Source: Candidatus Parvarchaeota archaeon (lineage in GTDB: Archaea; Nanobdellota; Nanobdellia; JAFCGN01). Taken from it: a stretch of 47,406 nucleotides of DNA. Numbering within the stretch: position 1 is the stretch's first letter; each line of letters begins with the position of its first letter. This document shows, piece by piece, positions 10,488 through 19,225 of the stretch. The notes under the pieces are model-generated. The model did no database searches. It was not told the DNA's origin and saw only the letters and a list, made by a program, of their open reading frames with translations. The stretch covers positions 1 to 47,406 of the forward strand of contig JAFCEQ010000001.1 of NCBI GenBank assembly GCA_017609105.1, read 5' to 3'. A program made the position numbers and the translations under genes.

Positions 10488-10685
10488 TTACTTGCTTGCT
10501 TTTCTTTTTTTATTAACAGGTTTTTTAGCAAGAAAATTATAATCTCTTAATTTTTTAGATTTTCCAAAACCGCAACTCGCACAAACTTTTTTAGCAATGT
10601 GAAAGGAATGTTGACCACAACGCCTGCACCTTCTATGCGTGCCTGTCTTGCTTTTCTTGCCCATGCTTGGTGTTCCTTTACTCAT
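10488..10685 (-). CDS. rpl37e: Ribosomal protein L37e
   Basis: [35 protein letters not shown]. Confidence 0.95.
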   Translation of the reverse strand: MSKGTPSMGKKSKTGTHRRCRRCGQHSFHIAKKVCASCGFGKSKKLRDYNFLAKKPVNKKRKASK

Positions 10686-10725
10686 TTAAAGCCCCTACGC
10701 ATAATTATTTTTTTAACAAAAATTT

Positions 10726-10962
10726 TTATTGTTCAGAAGGACTAATCATTATTATTGTGTCTCCTCTAATAAAAACTCTTCCAAGTTTTCTTATAACTTC
10801 TCCTCCTCTGTTCTCTTGAGCATTATCTAATACAATATTAATGTGTATATCAAATGCTCTTAAGGTTCCCATAAATTGGATTCCTCCTTTTAATTCAACT
10901 AAAACGCTTTTTCCTTTTGCTTCATTCAAAGTATCCAACGGTCTTTGTATTTCGTCTGCCAT
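10726..10962 (-). CDS. LSm/Sm-like RNA-binding protein
   Basis: RPLDTLNEAKGKSVLVELKGGIQFMGTLRAFDIHINIVLDNA..VFIRGDTIIMISP (Sm1/Sm2). Start moved to the ATG 6 nt after AGTG. Confidence 0.95.
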   Translation of the reverse strand: MADEIQRPLDTLNEAKGKSVLVELKGGIQFMGTLRAFDIHINIVLDNAQENRGGEVIRKLGRVFIRGDTIIMISPSEQ

Positions 10963-11187
10963 TATAATCACTTCAATTAGTTTTTATTTTTATATTTAAA
11001 AACTTTATGAGTAAATATTCTATAACCTCTTATAAAGGTTTTGATAATCATAAACAACTTTTTAATTTTTAAGTTTATTAATTAAAAACATAATTCTTAT
11101 TTAAACACTTTTTTATAATTAAATAAAAATAAATTCTTAACCAAAAGGTTTATATTTGTTTTTTTAAATAAAAAAGTAGTGATTTAA

Positions 11188-11571
11188 ATGGCAGTATGGC
11201 AGTTCAGAAGCAAAAAAAAACCAAGCGGTAGTGATTATAAGAATTTTTCAAAAAAAAGAAAGAAGAGTTTAGGAAGACAAGCTGGTTTAACCAAGATAGG
11301 ACTTAAAAAAGTGAAAAAAATAAGAACTCTTGGAGGAAACACAAAATTAAGGGCTTTAAAACAAAACATTGTTTATGTAACTGATACTGAAAAAAAAGAA
11401 ACTTATAAAACAGAAATCTTAGATGTTGAAGTAAATCCTTCTTCAAGACATTATGCAAGAATGAATGTAATAACAAAAGGAGCAATTATTAAAACAAAAA
11501 AAGGCAGGGCAAGAGTTACAAGCAGACCAGGACAAAATGGCGTGGTGCAAGCAGTTAAAATAAAAGATTAG
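11188..11571 (+). CDS. rps8e: Ribosomal protein S8e
   Basis: Family-typical sequence including LGGNTKLRAL, NPSSRHYARMNVITKGAII, RVTSRPGQNGVVQ. Confidence 0.95.
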   Translation: MAVWQFRSKKKPSGSDYKNFSKKRKKSLGRQAGLTKIGLKKVKKIRTLGGNTKLRALKQNIVYVTDTEKKETYKTEILDVEVNPSSRHYARMNVITKGAIIKTKKGRARVTSRPGQNGVVQAVKIKD

Positions 11572-11674
11572 ATTTTAGTGCTTTTACTTATTATTAAAAA
11601 AAAACAAGATTTATTAATTTGATAGCATAACGTAAATAAAGCAATTTATTTGTAAAAGAGTTTTTCTTCAAAAA

Positions 11675-11710
11675 GTTTCATTTTTTGAAACAAAAAGCAA
11701 AAAGCAAAAG
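11675..11710 (+). promoter_or_regulatory. Hairpin plus tandem CAAAAAG heptamers upstream of the TFB gene TATA-like element
   Basis: GTTTCA-TTTTT-TGAAAC (11675-11691) then CAAAAAG CAAAAAG CAAAAG abutting TATTTAAA at 11711-11718. Confidence 0.5.
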
Positions 11711-11781
11711 TATTTAAAGAAGTTGTTTTTTTATTTATAAACTTTATCCTTAAATTTAAAAGGAAAAAGGGGTGTTAAACT

Positions 11782-12735
11782 CTGACAAAAACAGAAGGTT
11801 CTCAAATAAGAAGTAAATGTCCTCTTTGCGGTTCTACAAATCTTTTTTATGACAAGGAAAAAAGCGAGATAATCTGCAAAAGCTGTGGTTACGTAATTGA
11901 AGAAGAATTAATTGATTTTGGTCAAGAATGGCGGGAATTTGACAAAGGACAATCTGAAGGCAGGAAAAGAACTGGTTCTCCAATGACTTACACAAAACCG
12001 GATCAAGGTATTGGAACTGAAATTGGAAGATTCAGTGATTTAGGTAAATTAAAACCTGAGGATAGACGAAGGATTGGACGTATACAAACATGGCATAGGC
12101 GTATAAGCACAGCTATTGAAAGGAATTTAAAATTTGCTCTTACTGAACTTAAAAGAAGCAGTTCTTTCTTGAATATGCCAAGAATTGCAGAAGAAGAAGC
12201 ATCAATGATTTATAGAAAAGCAGCTGAAAAAGGATTAGTAAGAGGTAGGAGCATGGAATCAGTGGTTGCAGGTGCATTGTACGCTGCTTGCAGAAGACAC
12301 GCAGTTCCACGAACGCTTGATGAAATAAGCAGTGCTTTTCATCTTGATAAAAAAGAAATTGGGAAGACGTACAGATTTATTAGCAGGCAAATCGGAATTA
12401 GGATTTTGCCTACAAGCCCTCTTGACTATGTTTTCAGGTTTAGTTCAGAATTAAACTTGAGTTCAAAAACAACAAGTAAGAGCGTGGAAATCCTGAAAAA
12501 AGCAATTGAACATGAAATTACAAGCGGAAAAGGACCTATGGGTATTGCAGCAGCCGCACTTTATGTTGCTGCCTTGCTTTGCGGTGAAAAGAAAACTCAA
12601 AGGGAAGTAGCAGATGTTGCAGGAGTTACTGAAGTTACTATAAGAAACAGGTATAAAGAACTTCTTGAAGAACTTGATTTAGAAAAAGAAGTTCGAAAAG
12701 CAAGAGAAAAAGGAGGAATGCTCGAAGAGGAATAA
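11782..12735 (+). CDS. tfb: Transcription initiation factor B (TFIIB-like), apparent CTG start
   Basis: Zinc ribbon KCPLCGSTNLFYDKEKSEIICKSCGYVI is encoded upstream of the track's ATG at 11983; cyclin-fold repeats follow. In-frame TAA at 11776 limits the start; CTG 11782 lies 7 nt after GGGGTG. Confidence 0.88.
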   Translation: MTKTEGSQIRSKCPLCGSTNLFYDKEKSEIICKSCGYVIEEELIDFGQEWREFDKGQSEGRKRTGSPMTYTKPDQGIGTEIGRFSDLGKLKPEDRRRIGRIQTWHRRISTAIERNLKFALTELKRSSSFLNMPRIAEEEASMIYRKAAEKGLVRGRSMESVVAGALYAACRRHAVPRTLDEISSAFHLDKKEIGKTYRFISRQIGIRILPTSPLDYVFRFSSELNLSSKTTSKSVEILKKAIEHEITSGKGPMGIAAAALYVAALLCGEKKTQREVADVAGVTEVTIRNRYKELLEELDLEKEVRKAREKGGMLEEE

Positions 12736-12850
12736 ACAAAAACCTTTCTTTTTTTATTCTTTTAATAATAAACAAGCATTATTGTTTTTCATATAATGTG
12801 AAATATAATAATCATACTTATAAATTTCAAAAAAAATTATTATTAATAAG

Positions 12851-14137
12851 ATGTTTAAAACTCTTGAACAACGTTTTGAAGATTTCTTAGAGTTCTTGAA
12901 TTTAAAAACAATAAGACGTAGGAGTGTGACAATCACTTATGCTGATAATGAATTAAGAAAAAAAAGCAATTTTGTTGGAATTGTTTTAAGATTTAAAGCG
13001 GGAAGCGCTCATGAAAGTGAAAACTCTTTATATGAAGGATTTCATGGGTACTGTAATACAGCTCATTTATTAGAGCATTGCGTTGCAAGAGAGATTATAA
13101 CAAGTAATCCAAAATTATTCAAGCTTGGTGAAACACTTAATGCAATTACAGGACATTATGCTACAGTTTATTATGGAAAGGTTAGTAAAAGATATTGGAA
13201 AGATTTTTTTAGTTCAATGATTGGAAAAATAAGGGATTTTAAGTATTTTGAAAATGAAAAGATTTTGAAAACAGAACTTGAAAGAATTATTGCAGAGGAA
13301 GGAGAGAATAATAAAGAAAAAGTAATTAAAACTTTTTACAAAAATTTGTTAAATAATCCTTGGATTAACATGCAATACATTGATTTTGAATCTTTTAAAT
13401 TCAAACCACGGGAAAAAGAGATTAAAGCATTTTATGAAAAATTTTACACAAGAAGAAATTTAGAGATGTATATGGGAAAAAATCTTTCAAAAGAAAATCT
13501 TGAATTCATTGCTATGCAACTTGAAACTTTGCCTCTTGGAACAAAAGTAAAAAAACCAGAGTTTATTTATAATCCACGACCAGGGGTTTATGCTCTTAAT
13601 TCTTTTACAAAACAACCTGAAATCGCTGTTGGTTGCGTTCTTAATAACACGCGGAAAAACAGTTTAGATGTTTCATTATTAAATGATATTCTTGTTAAAA
13701 AAGAATTTTTATTATCATACCCTCTGGGTTTGTGTTATTCAATTGACACAAGCATCCAAAATTACGGTAAGAAAGTGAATACAATTGAGATTGTTACAAC
13801 AACAGTTCATAGGAAAAGAGATGAAATAATAAAAAGAATTATTGAAAACATATTATATCTTAAAGATAATGGTGTTAATGAAAAAACTTTTTCAAATTCT
13901 TTAAATGATATAAAGAAAACGTTAGATATGAATATTGAGGACTTAGATTTTTTATTAGATTTAAAGCTTAAAAAGAATATTGGAGAGCTTAAGAATTTGC
14001 TTAAGAGTATTGATGTTATTAAATCAGATGAAAATTATTTAGACAAGTTTAATTCTTTTTTAAAAAAAATAATTCCTGAAAAAGATGATTTTGTGATTGT
14101 TTATGAAAAAAATGATTTAAATAAATTCTCTCTGTGA
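12851..14137 (+). CDS. M16-family (insulinase/pitrilysin-like) zinc peptidase homolog
   Basis: Inverted zinc motif HxxEH in HLLEHCVA, downstream acidic stretch RIIAEEGEN. Confidence 0.75.
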   Translation: MFKTLEQRFEDFLEFLNLKTIRRRSVTITYADNELRKKSNFVGIVLRFKAGSAHESENSLYEGFHGYCNTAHLLEHCVAREIITSNPKLFKLGETLNAITGHYATVYYGKVSKRYWKDFFSSMIGKIRDFKYFENEKILKTELERIIAEEGENNKEKVIKTFYKNLLNNPWINMQYIDFESFKFKPREKEIKAFYEKFYTRRNLEMYMGKNLSKENLEFIAMQLETLPLGTKVKKPEFIYNPRPGVYALNSFTKQPEIAVGCVLNNTRKNSLDVSLLNDILVKKEFLLSYPLGLCYSIDTSIQNYGKKVNTIEIVTTTVHRKRDEIIKRIIENILYLKDNGVNEKTFSNSLNDIKKTLDMNIEDLDFLLDLKLKKNIGELKNLLKSIDVIKSDENYLDKFNSFLKKIIPEKDDFVIVYEKNDLNKFSL

Positions 14138-14167
14138 ATTCTCATTTTTTTAAGTTATTCATAATAA

Positions 14168-15286
14168 TTAAAAGAGTTTAATTAATTCCTTTATTGAAGC
14201 ATTTGTTTTAATTCCTTGCCCGCTTATGTGAGTCCTGCTTGCTTTATAACCTTTTTTTTTCAATTTCTTAATTAAAAAATCAATTTTTGGCACGTTCTTA
14301 TGAAGTTTTTTTGCAATAAAAGGAAGTTCATAAAAACTAACTGCATTAATTTCAGCTTCATCATATAATGTTTTTAAGAATTTTTCAATTTTTTTTTCAT
14401 CCTGGTATTCTAACATTAATTTCAAAACTTCTTTATTCTGCAAATTTCCTGCAAACAAAGGGCCTAAAAGAATCTCTTCTTTTTTAATATTAAATTCTTT
14501 TTCAATTAAGCGAGTTTCTAATGTTTTTTGATTAAATGCTAAAAATTTTATTTTTTCTAAAAGCTTATCTGTTCTTGAAGCGCCTCTTCGAGCTTGAAAA
14601 TACATTCTAAAATAATGTCTTGTTTGATGAGAAAAAATTGGTTCTAAAGCAATTTCTTGTTCAGAACCTCTTTCAATAACGTGTTTTGCTAAAACCCTTA
14701 ATCCGAGTTCGTGAGAGAAAGGAGTTCTCCTCACAATAGAATGATATTTCCTGAAACCTGCTTTTGGGTAAGTCCCGTATAATGCACCGCAATCAGTAAT
14801 TGTTATAGCAAGAACTCCTTTGTTTTTTAATCTCTTAATAGAATTCTCTAAAAAAGGATTGCATGAACCAAAAGGATCAACATCAATAAAATCAAAATAT
14901 TGTCTTGTATTAATTAAGAATTCATTTGCTTCAAGATTACTAACTTCAGCATTTAATTCATTTAATTCCAAGTTTTTTTTAATAAAACTAACAGCTCTTG
15001 GATTAAAATCATTTAAGAAAAGTTTTTCAACAGCATTGCTTTCATTCAAAAGCCTAATCCCTCTTGCACCACTTCCACTAAGCAAGTCAAGAACAATTAA
15101 ATCTCTTCCAAGCAATTTTTTAAGTGCTTTTAAAAAAATCACGCTTAAAGTTCTGTCAAATTCTTTATCCGGATTAAAAAAAACAGGAAGCTTTCTTGTT
15201 ATTTCTCCTTGATAAACCCAAAACCTTGTTCTTCCTTCAACAATCTTAATTTTTTTCGCACTCATTCTTGCTTTCATTTTATGCAC
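14168..15286 (-). CDS. trm1: tRNA (guanine26-N2)-dimethyltransferase Trm1
   Basis: VFFNPDKEFDRTLSV, LDLLSGSGARGIRLL, DVDPFGSCNPFLENSI, TDCGALYGTYP. Confidence 0.92.
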   Translation of the reverse strand: MHKMKARMSAKKIKIVEGRTRFWVYQGEITRKLPVFFNPDKEFDRTLSVIFLKALKKLLGRDLIVLDLLSGSGARGIRLLNESNAVEKLFLNDFNPRAVSFIKKNLELNELNAEVSNLEANEFLINTRQYFDFIDVDPFGSCNPFLENSIKRLKNKGVLAITITDCGALYGTYPKAGFRKYHSIVRRTPFSHELGLRVLAKHVIERGSEQEIALEPIFSHQTRHYFRMYFQARRGASRTDKLLEKIKFLAFNQKTLETRLIEKEFNIKKEEILLGPLFAGNLQNKEVLKLMLEYQDEKKIEKFLKTLYDEAEINAVSFYELPFIAKKLHKNVPKIDFLIKKLKKKGYKASRTHISGQGIKTNASIKELIKLF

Positions 15287-15361
15287 TACCTAATTTTATG
15301 TTTTCTTATAGTTAATACATTTTATTAAGACTTTTATAAACAAAAATTAGTGTTTGATTGC

Positions 15362-15550
15362 TTATTTTTTTTGAAAGAACTTTAAATAAATTATTGGTAA
15401 AATTCCAAGAGTATTAAATATGAAAATCACTATAAACCATGTTAATTGATTGTTCTTCCCGGCTTTCCATAATGCAATACCTTTCCAAACACCTTCCCAA
15501 ATAATACTCACAAAAATTAATAAAGATAATAATGTTAAATTAGCTGCCAT
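15362..15550 (-). CDS. Small two-helix membrane protein (resembles DUF5652)
   Basis: 62 aa; WEGVWKGIALWKAGKNNQLTWFIVIFIFNTLGILPIIYL. Confidence 0.65.
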   Translation of the reverse strand: MAANLTLLSLLIFVSIIWEGVWKGIALWKAGKNNQLTWFIVIFIFNTLGILPIIYLKFFQKK

Positions 15551-15627
15551 ATTATTTGTAATAATTATTTACTATATAAATTATGCTAATCAGGAATTTT
15601 TTTGAAAAACAATTACTTATTAATTTC

Positions 15628-16818
15628 TTAAAACCATTTCTCATTATTTTCTCTTAATTTTTTTAAAGCAATTAAATCCTTATCAATCAAGAATTTAAGA
15701 GCAGCTCCTCCAGCAGTGCTGTAATTCAAATATAAATCAGGATTAACTGTTTGTATTGCTGTTCTTGAATCATCACCGCAAATAAGATGAGGGTAATAAG
15801 TTAATATTTTAGAGATTTCTTTTGTTGCATTCGTGAATCCTCCTTCTGTCCATGACATAGCGCCTGCGTGAAGAACTCTACTAATTTTCTTGCTATCAAG
15901 TTTAATTTTCTGAAAATGCAAGTCAACAATTCTATAATTTGGAGGCACGTCATCACCAAAATCAATGTTTTTTATTCTTCTCTCAACAGGATTATAACAA
16001 ATCAAAATTTTTGGTGCAAGCAAATTATTTGAAGGAATGTTATCTAAAATCCTTCTTGCTTGTTTTGAAAAATCCCCTCCATTATCTGTTTTTAAAGAAT
16101 CTCCAATATCATGTCCTGCTTGTTCATAAAGAATATTAAAAACAACGCCGCCAAGAAGGATAGGACTGAATTTCCCGAAATATTCTACTGCTTCCAACTT
16201 CTCTTTTAATTTAGCCCCTCCAATAATGTATAAAGTGTTCTCATAATTATTAAAAAAAGGTTTCAAGAGTTTTAATTGAATTCTTGCACTCAAACCAAGA
16301 TAAGACGGAAGATAATTCATAACACCTGTAACACTCGCATTATCCCTATGAGCTACTGAAAGAGTGTCTAAAACAAAGAAATCAGATGTTTCGCTTAACA
16401 ATCTCGCAAGATTACTATCATTCATTTCATCAGCTTGCGTCCATCTCGTATTTTCAAATAATATAAGCTTGTTCTCCTTTAAATTCCTGCTTTCTTTTTT
16501 TAAGAGCTGCAAATCATAAGGAAGAAACTTAACTTCTAAATTATTGCTGAATTTTTGCTTTAATTTATCTTCAAGCTTTTCCACAATAAAACTCAAAGAA
16601 TTAGGTTCTTTACCTTTCTTGTACCTGCCATTATGTGAAATAATAATTGGTTTTTTTCCATGCCTTAAAAGATAATCAAGAGTGAGTAAAGAAGAATCAA
16701 GACGAAAAAAATTATTGCTTTTTGGCTTAATATTGTAATCCACGCGAGTAAGAGCTTTTTCTCCGCGCAAAGATTTTTCATTAATAAAAGCATAATCAGT
16801 GTTAAAATCAAAACTCAT
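15628..16818 (-). CDS. pgk: Phosphoglycerate kinase, divergent
   Basis: TRVDYNIKP, IISHNGR, GGAKLKEKLEAVEYFGKFSPILLGGVVFNILYEQAG, STAGGAALKFL; the usual GGGD-T segment reads CGDDSRTAIQ. Confidence 0.8.
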   Translation of the reverse strand: MSFDFNTDYAFINEKSLRGEKALTRVDYNIKPKSNNFFRLDSSLLTLDYLLRHGKKPIIISHNGRYKKGKEPNSLSFIVEKLEDKLKQKFSNNLEVKFLPYDLQLLKKESRNLKENKLILFENTRWTQADEMNDSNLARLLSETSDFFVLDTLSVAHRDNASVTGVMNYLPSYLGLSARIQLKLLKPFFNNYENTLYIIGGAKLKEKLEAVEYFGKFSPILLGGVVFNILYEQAGHDIGDSLKTDNGGDFSKQARRILDNIPSNNLLAPKILICYNPVERRIKNIDFGDDVPPNYRIVDLHFQKIKLDSKKISRVLHAGAMSWTEGGFTNATKEISKILTYYPHLICGDDSRTAIQTVNPDLYLNYSTAGGAALKFLIDKDLIALKKLRENNEKWF

Positions 16819-16845
16819 GTATTACTTAGTAATACTTTATATTTA
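16819..16845 (-). promoter_or_regulatory. pgk promoter: TATA-like box followed by a 17-bp palindrome abutting the start codon
   Basis: Plus strand GTATTACT-T-AGTAATAC at 16819-16835 (perfect 8-bp arms), TTTATATTTA at 16836-16845; ATG begins at 16818 on the minus strand. Confidence 0.6.
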
Positions 16846-16884
16846 TTAATATTTGTGTATAAGAGTGTTTATTTTTAAAAAAAT

Positions 16885-17145
16885 TTATTCAAGAATTTCA
16901 ACAAAAGTGTTTAAACTTTGTCCTGGCATGCCTTTCTCAAAAATTGCTCTTACAACTCCTTTACTCCCATGCACATTACTTATTTTTCCTTTTATTTTTT
17001 TTCCAGAAGGGCTTGTCCATTCAACTTCTTTTCCAACTAATTTTCCTGCTTTCTCTTTTGAATCAATCTCTTTTATTCTTAATAACATATGATTATTGTA
17101 TTGCGTGTGCCTGCCTCTTCTGTATGAAACTATTTGTGCTTTCAT
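16885..17145 (-). CDS. rpl35ae: Ribosomal protein L35Ae
   Basis: SYRRGRHTQYNNHMLLRI..VGKEVEWTSPSGKKIKGKISNVHGSKGVVRAIFEKGMPGQSL. Confidence 0.93.
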   Translation of the reverse strand: MKAQIVSYRRGRHTQYNNHMLLRIKEIDSKEKAGKLVGKEVEWTSPSGKKIKGKISNVHGSKGVVRAIFEKGMPGQSLNTFVEILE

Positions 17146-17273
17146 AATGTTTATTTCCTAATTTATATGTTTATAAAAATTTCGTTTAATTAACTTATAG
17201 TGTTTAAATAATTTTTAACAATAATAAATAAAAAGACAGTCATTTTTAGTAATTATTATGGGGGGTGTTTAAG

Positions 17274-17816
17274 ATTAAAGAAGAATTCTATGTAATAGGA
17301 ATTAAAACTCACGCTCTTGACAAAAAAGATAGCATGGAAAACATAATAAATAAAGCAGAAGTTTTCGGATTTGAAAAGTTTAAGCAAAAAATAATTCAAA
17401 TATTTAAAGAAACAGTGGAATTAAAAAAAGAATATTTGAATATTTATGAAAAAGTCAAAAAATTAAGTGAATCAGAAAATTTTATTAATGAACTTCAAAG
17501 CATAGAAAATCTTTTAGGAATAAATAATAGTGATTTGCCAAAAAAAGAAAAACACGTTCTTCCTGTTTTAGAAAACAGAAAAAATTATCTTAAAACTTGT
17601 TTTGACTTTTATTTAAGCAATCAAACTGAAAATAAAAAAGAAGTAAAAGTTTATTTAAGAACTGAAGCCCCGAATAATGATTATCTTGAATTAAGAACAA
17701 ATTTAAGAAATCTTAAGGAATGGAATCAAACACCATTATTTAATAAAAAAAACCCTTTAAAAGAGTCTGAGAACATAAAAACTCTTGAAGATGTGATTTC
17801 ATTACTTGGAATTTAA
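17274..17816 (+). CDS. Hypothetical helical protein, possible ATT start (track start GTG 17265 lies inside the SD)
   Basis: GGGGGGTG-TTTAAG-ATT spacing matches GGTG-N6-ATG of other genes here. Confidence 0.6.
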   Translation: MKEEFYVIGIKTHALDKKDSMENIINKAEVFGFEKFKQKIIQIFKETVELKKEYLNIYEKVKKLSESENFINELQSIENLLGINNSDLPKKEKHVLPVLENRKNYLKTCFDFYLSNQTENKKEVKVYLRTEAPNNDYLELRTNLRNLKEWNQTPLFNKKNPLKESENIKTLEDVISLLGI

Positions 17817-17891
17817 AAAAAAATTGTTATGCTAACAAACTTTCTGAACTTTTAATTCTTTATTTTAATAAATTTTATTCTTAATCAAAAA

Positions 17892-19058
17892 TTATCTTTG
17901 CCCAAGCTTTTTTCTTATAATTTCTTCTGCTTCTTCGCTTGCATCTTTTATTTTTTCAGTTGCTATTATGCCATCTAATTTCATCTTCTTTTTTTCTTCA
18001 GTCCTGTCATATAATTCATATAAGTCAGAAACTCCTTTTTTTGCTCTAATTTTTTTCAATTCTTTTTCAGCTTTTTTAACATATTCTTTTACTTTTTTTA
18101 ACCAAACATCATATTCTTCTCCTGTAAACTCTTTTTTTTCTTTATGCTCTATGTCTTTGAATACTTTAACAATATCTTTAACAAGTTCTGCATCTTCTTT
18201 TGTTAAAATTTTTTCAGGAACAGCGTATTTCAATATGAATTCTGCTGCTTCTTTTGGAACAGGCGGGCGATAACCCATTTCAACTAATAATGCTTGGGTT
18301 GCGCTTATTACAGCAAGCCCTAAATTATACGCTAATTTGTGCGTCATTGTTTCTTCTGTTAATCTTATTAAATCATGGCTTGATTGAATTAACTTATCAA
18401 CAGCTTCTTTTGTTGGTTTGATTTTGCCCATTCTCATAAGCATTTGAATTGGAAGAATAAAACCTGTATCAAATAAGATTATTCCATCGCGAAGAACTAA
18501 ATTAAAAAGAACAGGATTGCCTTCCCTAACGTATTCCCAGAATTCTGTTAATAAATAAGCTTGTGGATGAATTTTTTTTGAAATAGGGTAAGCCATGTCA
18601 ACCATTTTTTGAAAAAGTTTTTCTTTGAGTTCAATTCTTGTCATTCTTTGAACATCAGTGTCATCAACTATGATTGCAATATCAATATCGCTCGTTTTTT
18701 TCTTTCCTTTACCTGTTTTACTTGAACCTCCTATAACCATTGATTTAATATATTTCCCGAATTTCTCAACCACTACTTCAACATATTTTTGCAAAGCCCT
18801 AGCATCCTTTCTTGAAAGATATTTTTGCAGAGTAGGTATTTTACCAAATTGCATTCCTTGAGCTAAGAATTTTTTTCTTTTCTGAATTGCTTGCATCTCA
18901 CTGAGTTTTTTCCTTCCTCTTAATAATTCAAGACCTGCAACTTGTGGGATGTCATGAATACTCGTTTTTGATGAATTAAGAATCTCTTGTTCTTTTTTGT
19001 TATCTTCTTTTTTCACGCTTGGTTTTTTACTCACAGTTTTCCTTATTTCAGAACTCAT
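17892..19058 (-). CDS. MNT-type nucleotidyltransferase with long helical C-terminal region (HEPN-like), paralog 1
   Basis: VIGGSSKTGKGKKKTSDIDIAIIVDD (GS..D-x-D) followed by about 200 aa of helices; similar along its length to 20290..21171. Confidence 0.7.
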   Translation of the reverse strand: MSSEIRKTVSKKPSVKKEDNKKEQEILNSSKTSIHDIPQVAGLELLRGRKKLSEMQAIQKRKKFLAQGMQFGKIPTLQKYLSRKDARALQKYVEVVVEKFGKYIKSMVIGGSSKTGKGKKKTSDIDIAIIVDDTDVQRMTRIELKEKLFQKMVDMAYPISKKIHPQAYLLTEFWEYVREGNPVLFNLVLRDGIILFDTGFILPIQMLMRMGKIKPTKEAVDKLIQSSHDLIRLTEETMTHKLAYNLGLAVISATQALLVEMGYRPPVPKEAAEFILKYAVPEKILTKEDAELVKDIVKVFKDIEHKEKKEFTGEEYDVWLKKVKEYVKKAEKELKKIRAKKGVSDLYELYDRTEEKKKMKLDGIIATEKIKDASEEAEEIIRKKLGQR

Positions 19059-19163
19059 AAGAGTAATTTATGAAAACAAACTTTATAAACATTATCAAAT
19101 TAAGTAATTTGTATAACAAACAAATTCCCTGAAAAAATAATTTAAAAAAGTATTACCAAAAAG

Positions 19164-19186
19164 TATTTAAATAAATAATTACTACT
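19164..19186 (+). promoter_or_regulatory. Promoter-like element TATTTAAATAAATAATTACTACT
   Basis: 21/23 identity with the element at 47010-47032 upstream of another gene. Confidence 0.5.
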
Positions 19187-19225
19187 GAAAGATAGTAAAA
19201 ATATATTTTTTATGTGGTGGTTTAA

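Noticed and set aside
12754-12936. 60-aa minus-strand ORF overlapping the M16 gene start
   Set aside because: Overlaps the promoter and 5' end of the M16 peptidase gene; no conserved motif.
14820-15212. 130-aa plus-strand ORF
   Set aside because: Antisense to Trm1; Phe/Leu/Ser-rich composition expected from antisense of a Lys/Asn-rich gene.
17968-18273. 101-aa plus-strand ORF
   Set aside because: Antisense to NTase paralog 1; no start signal or promoter.
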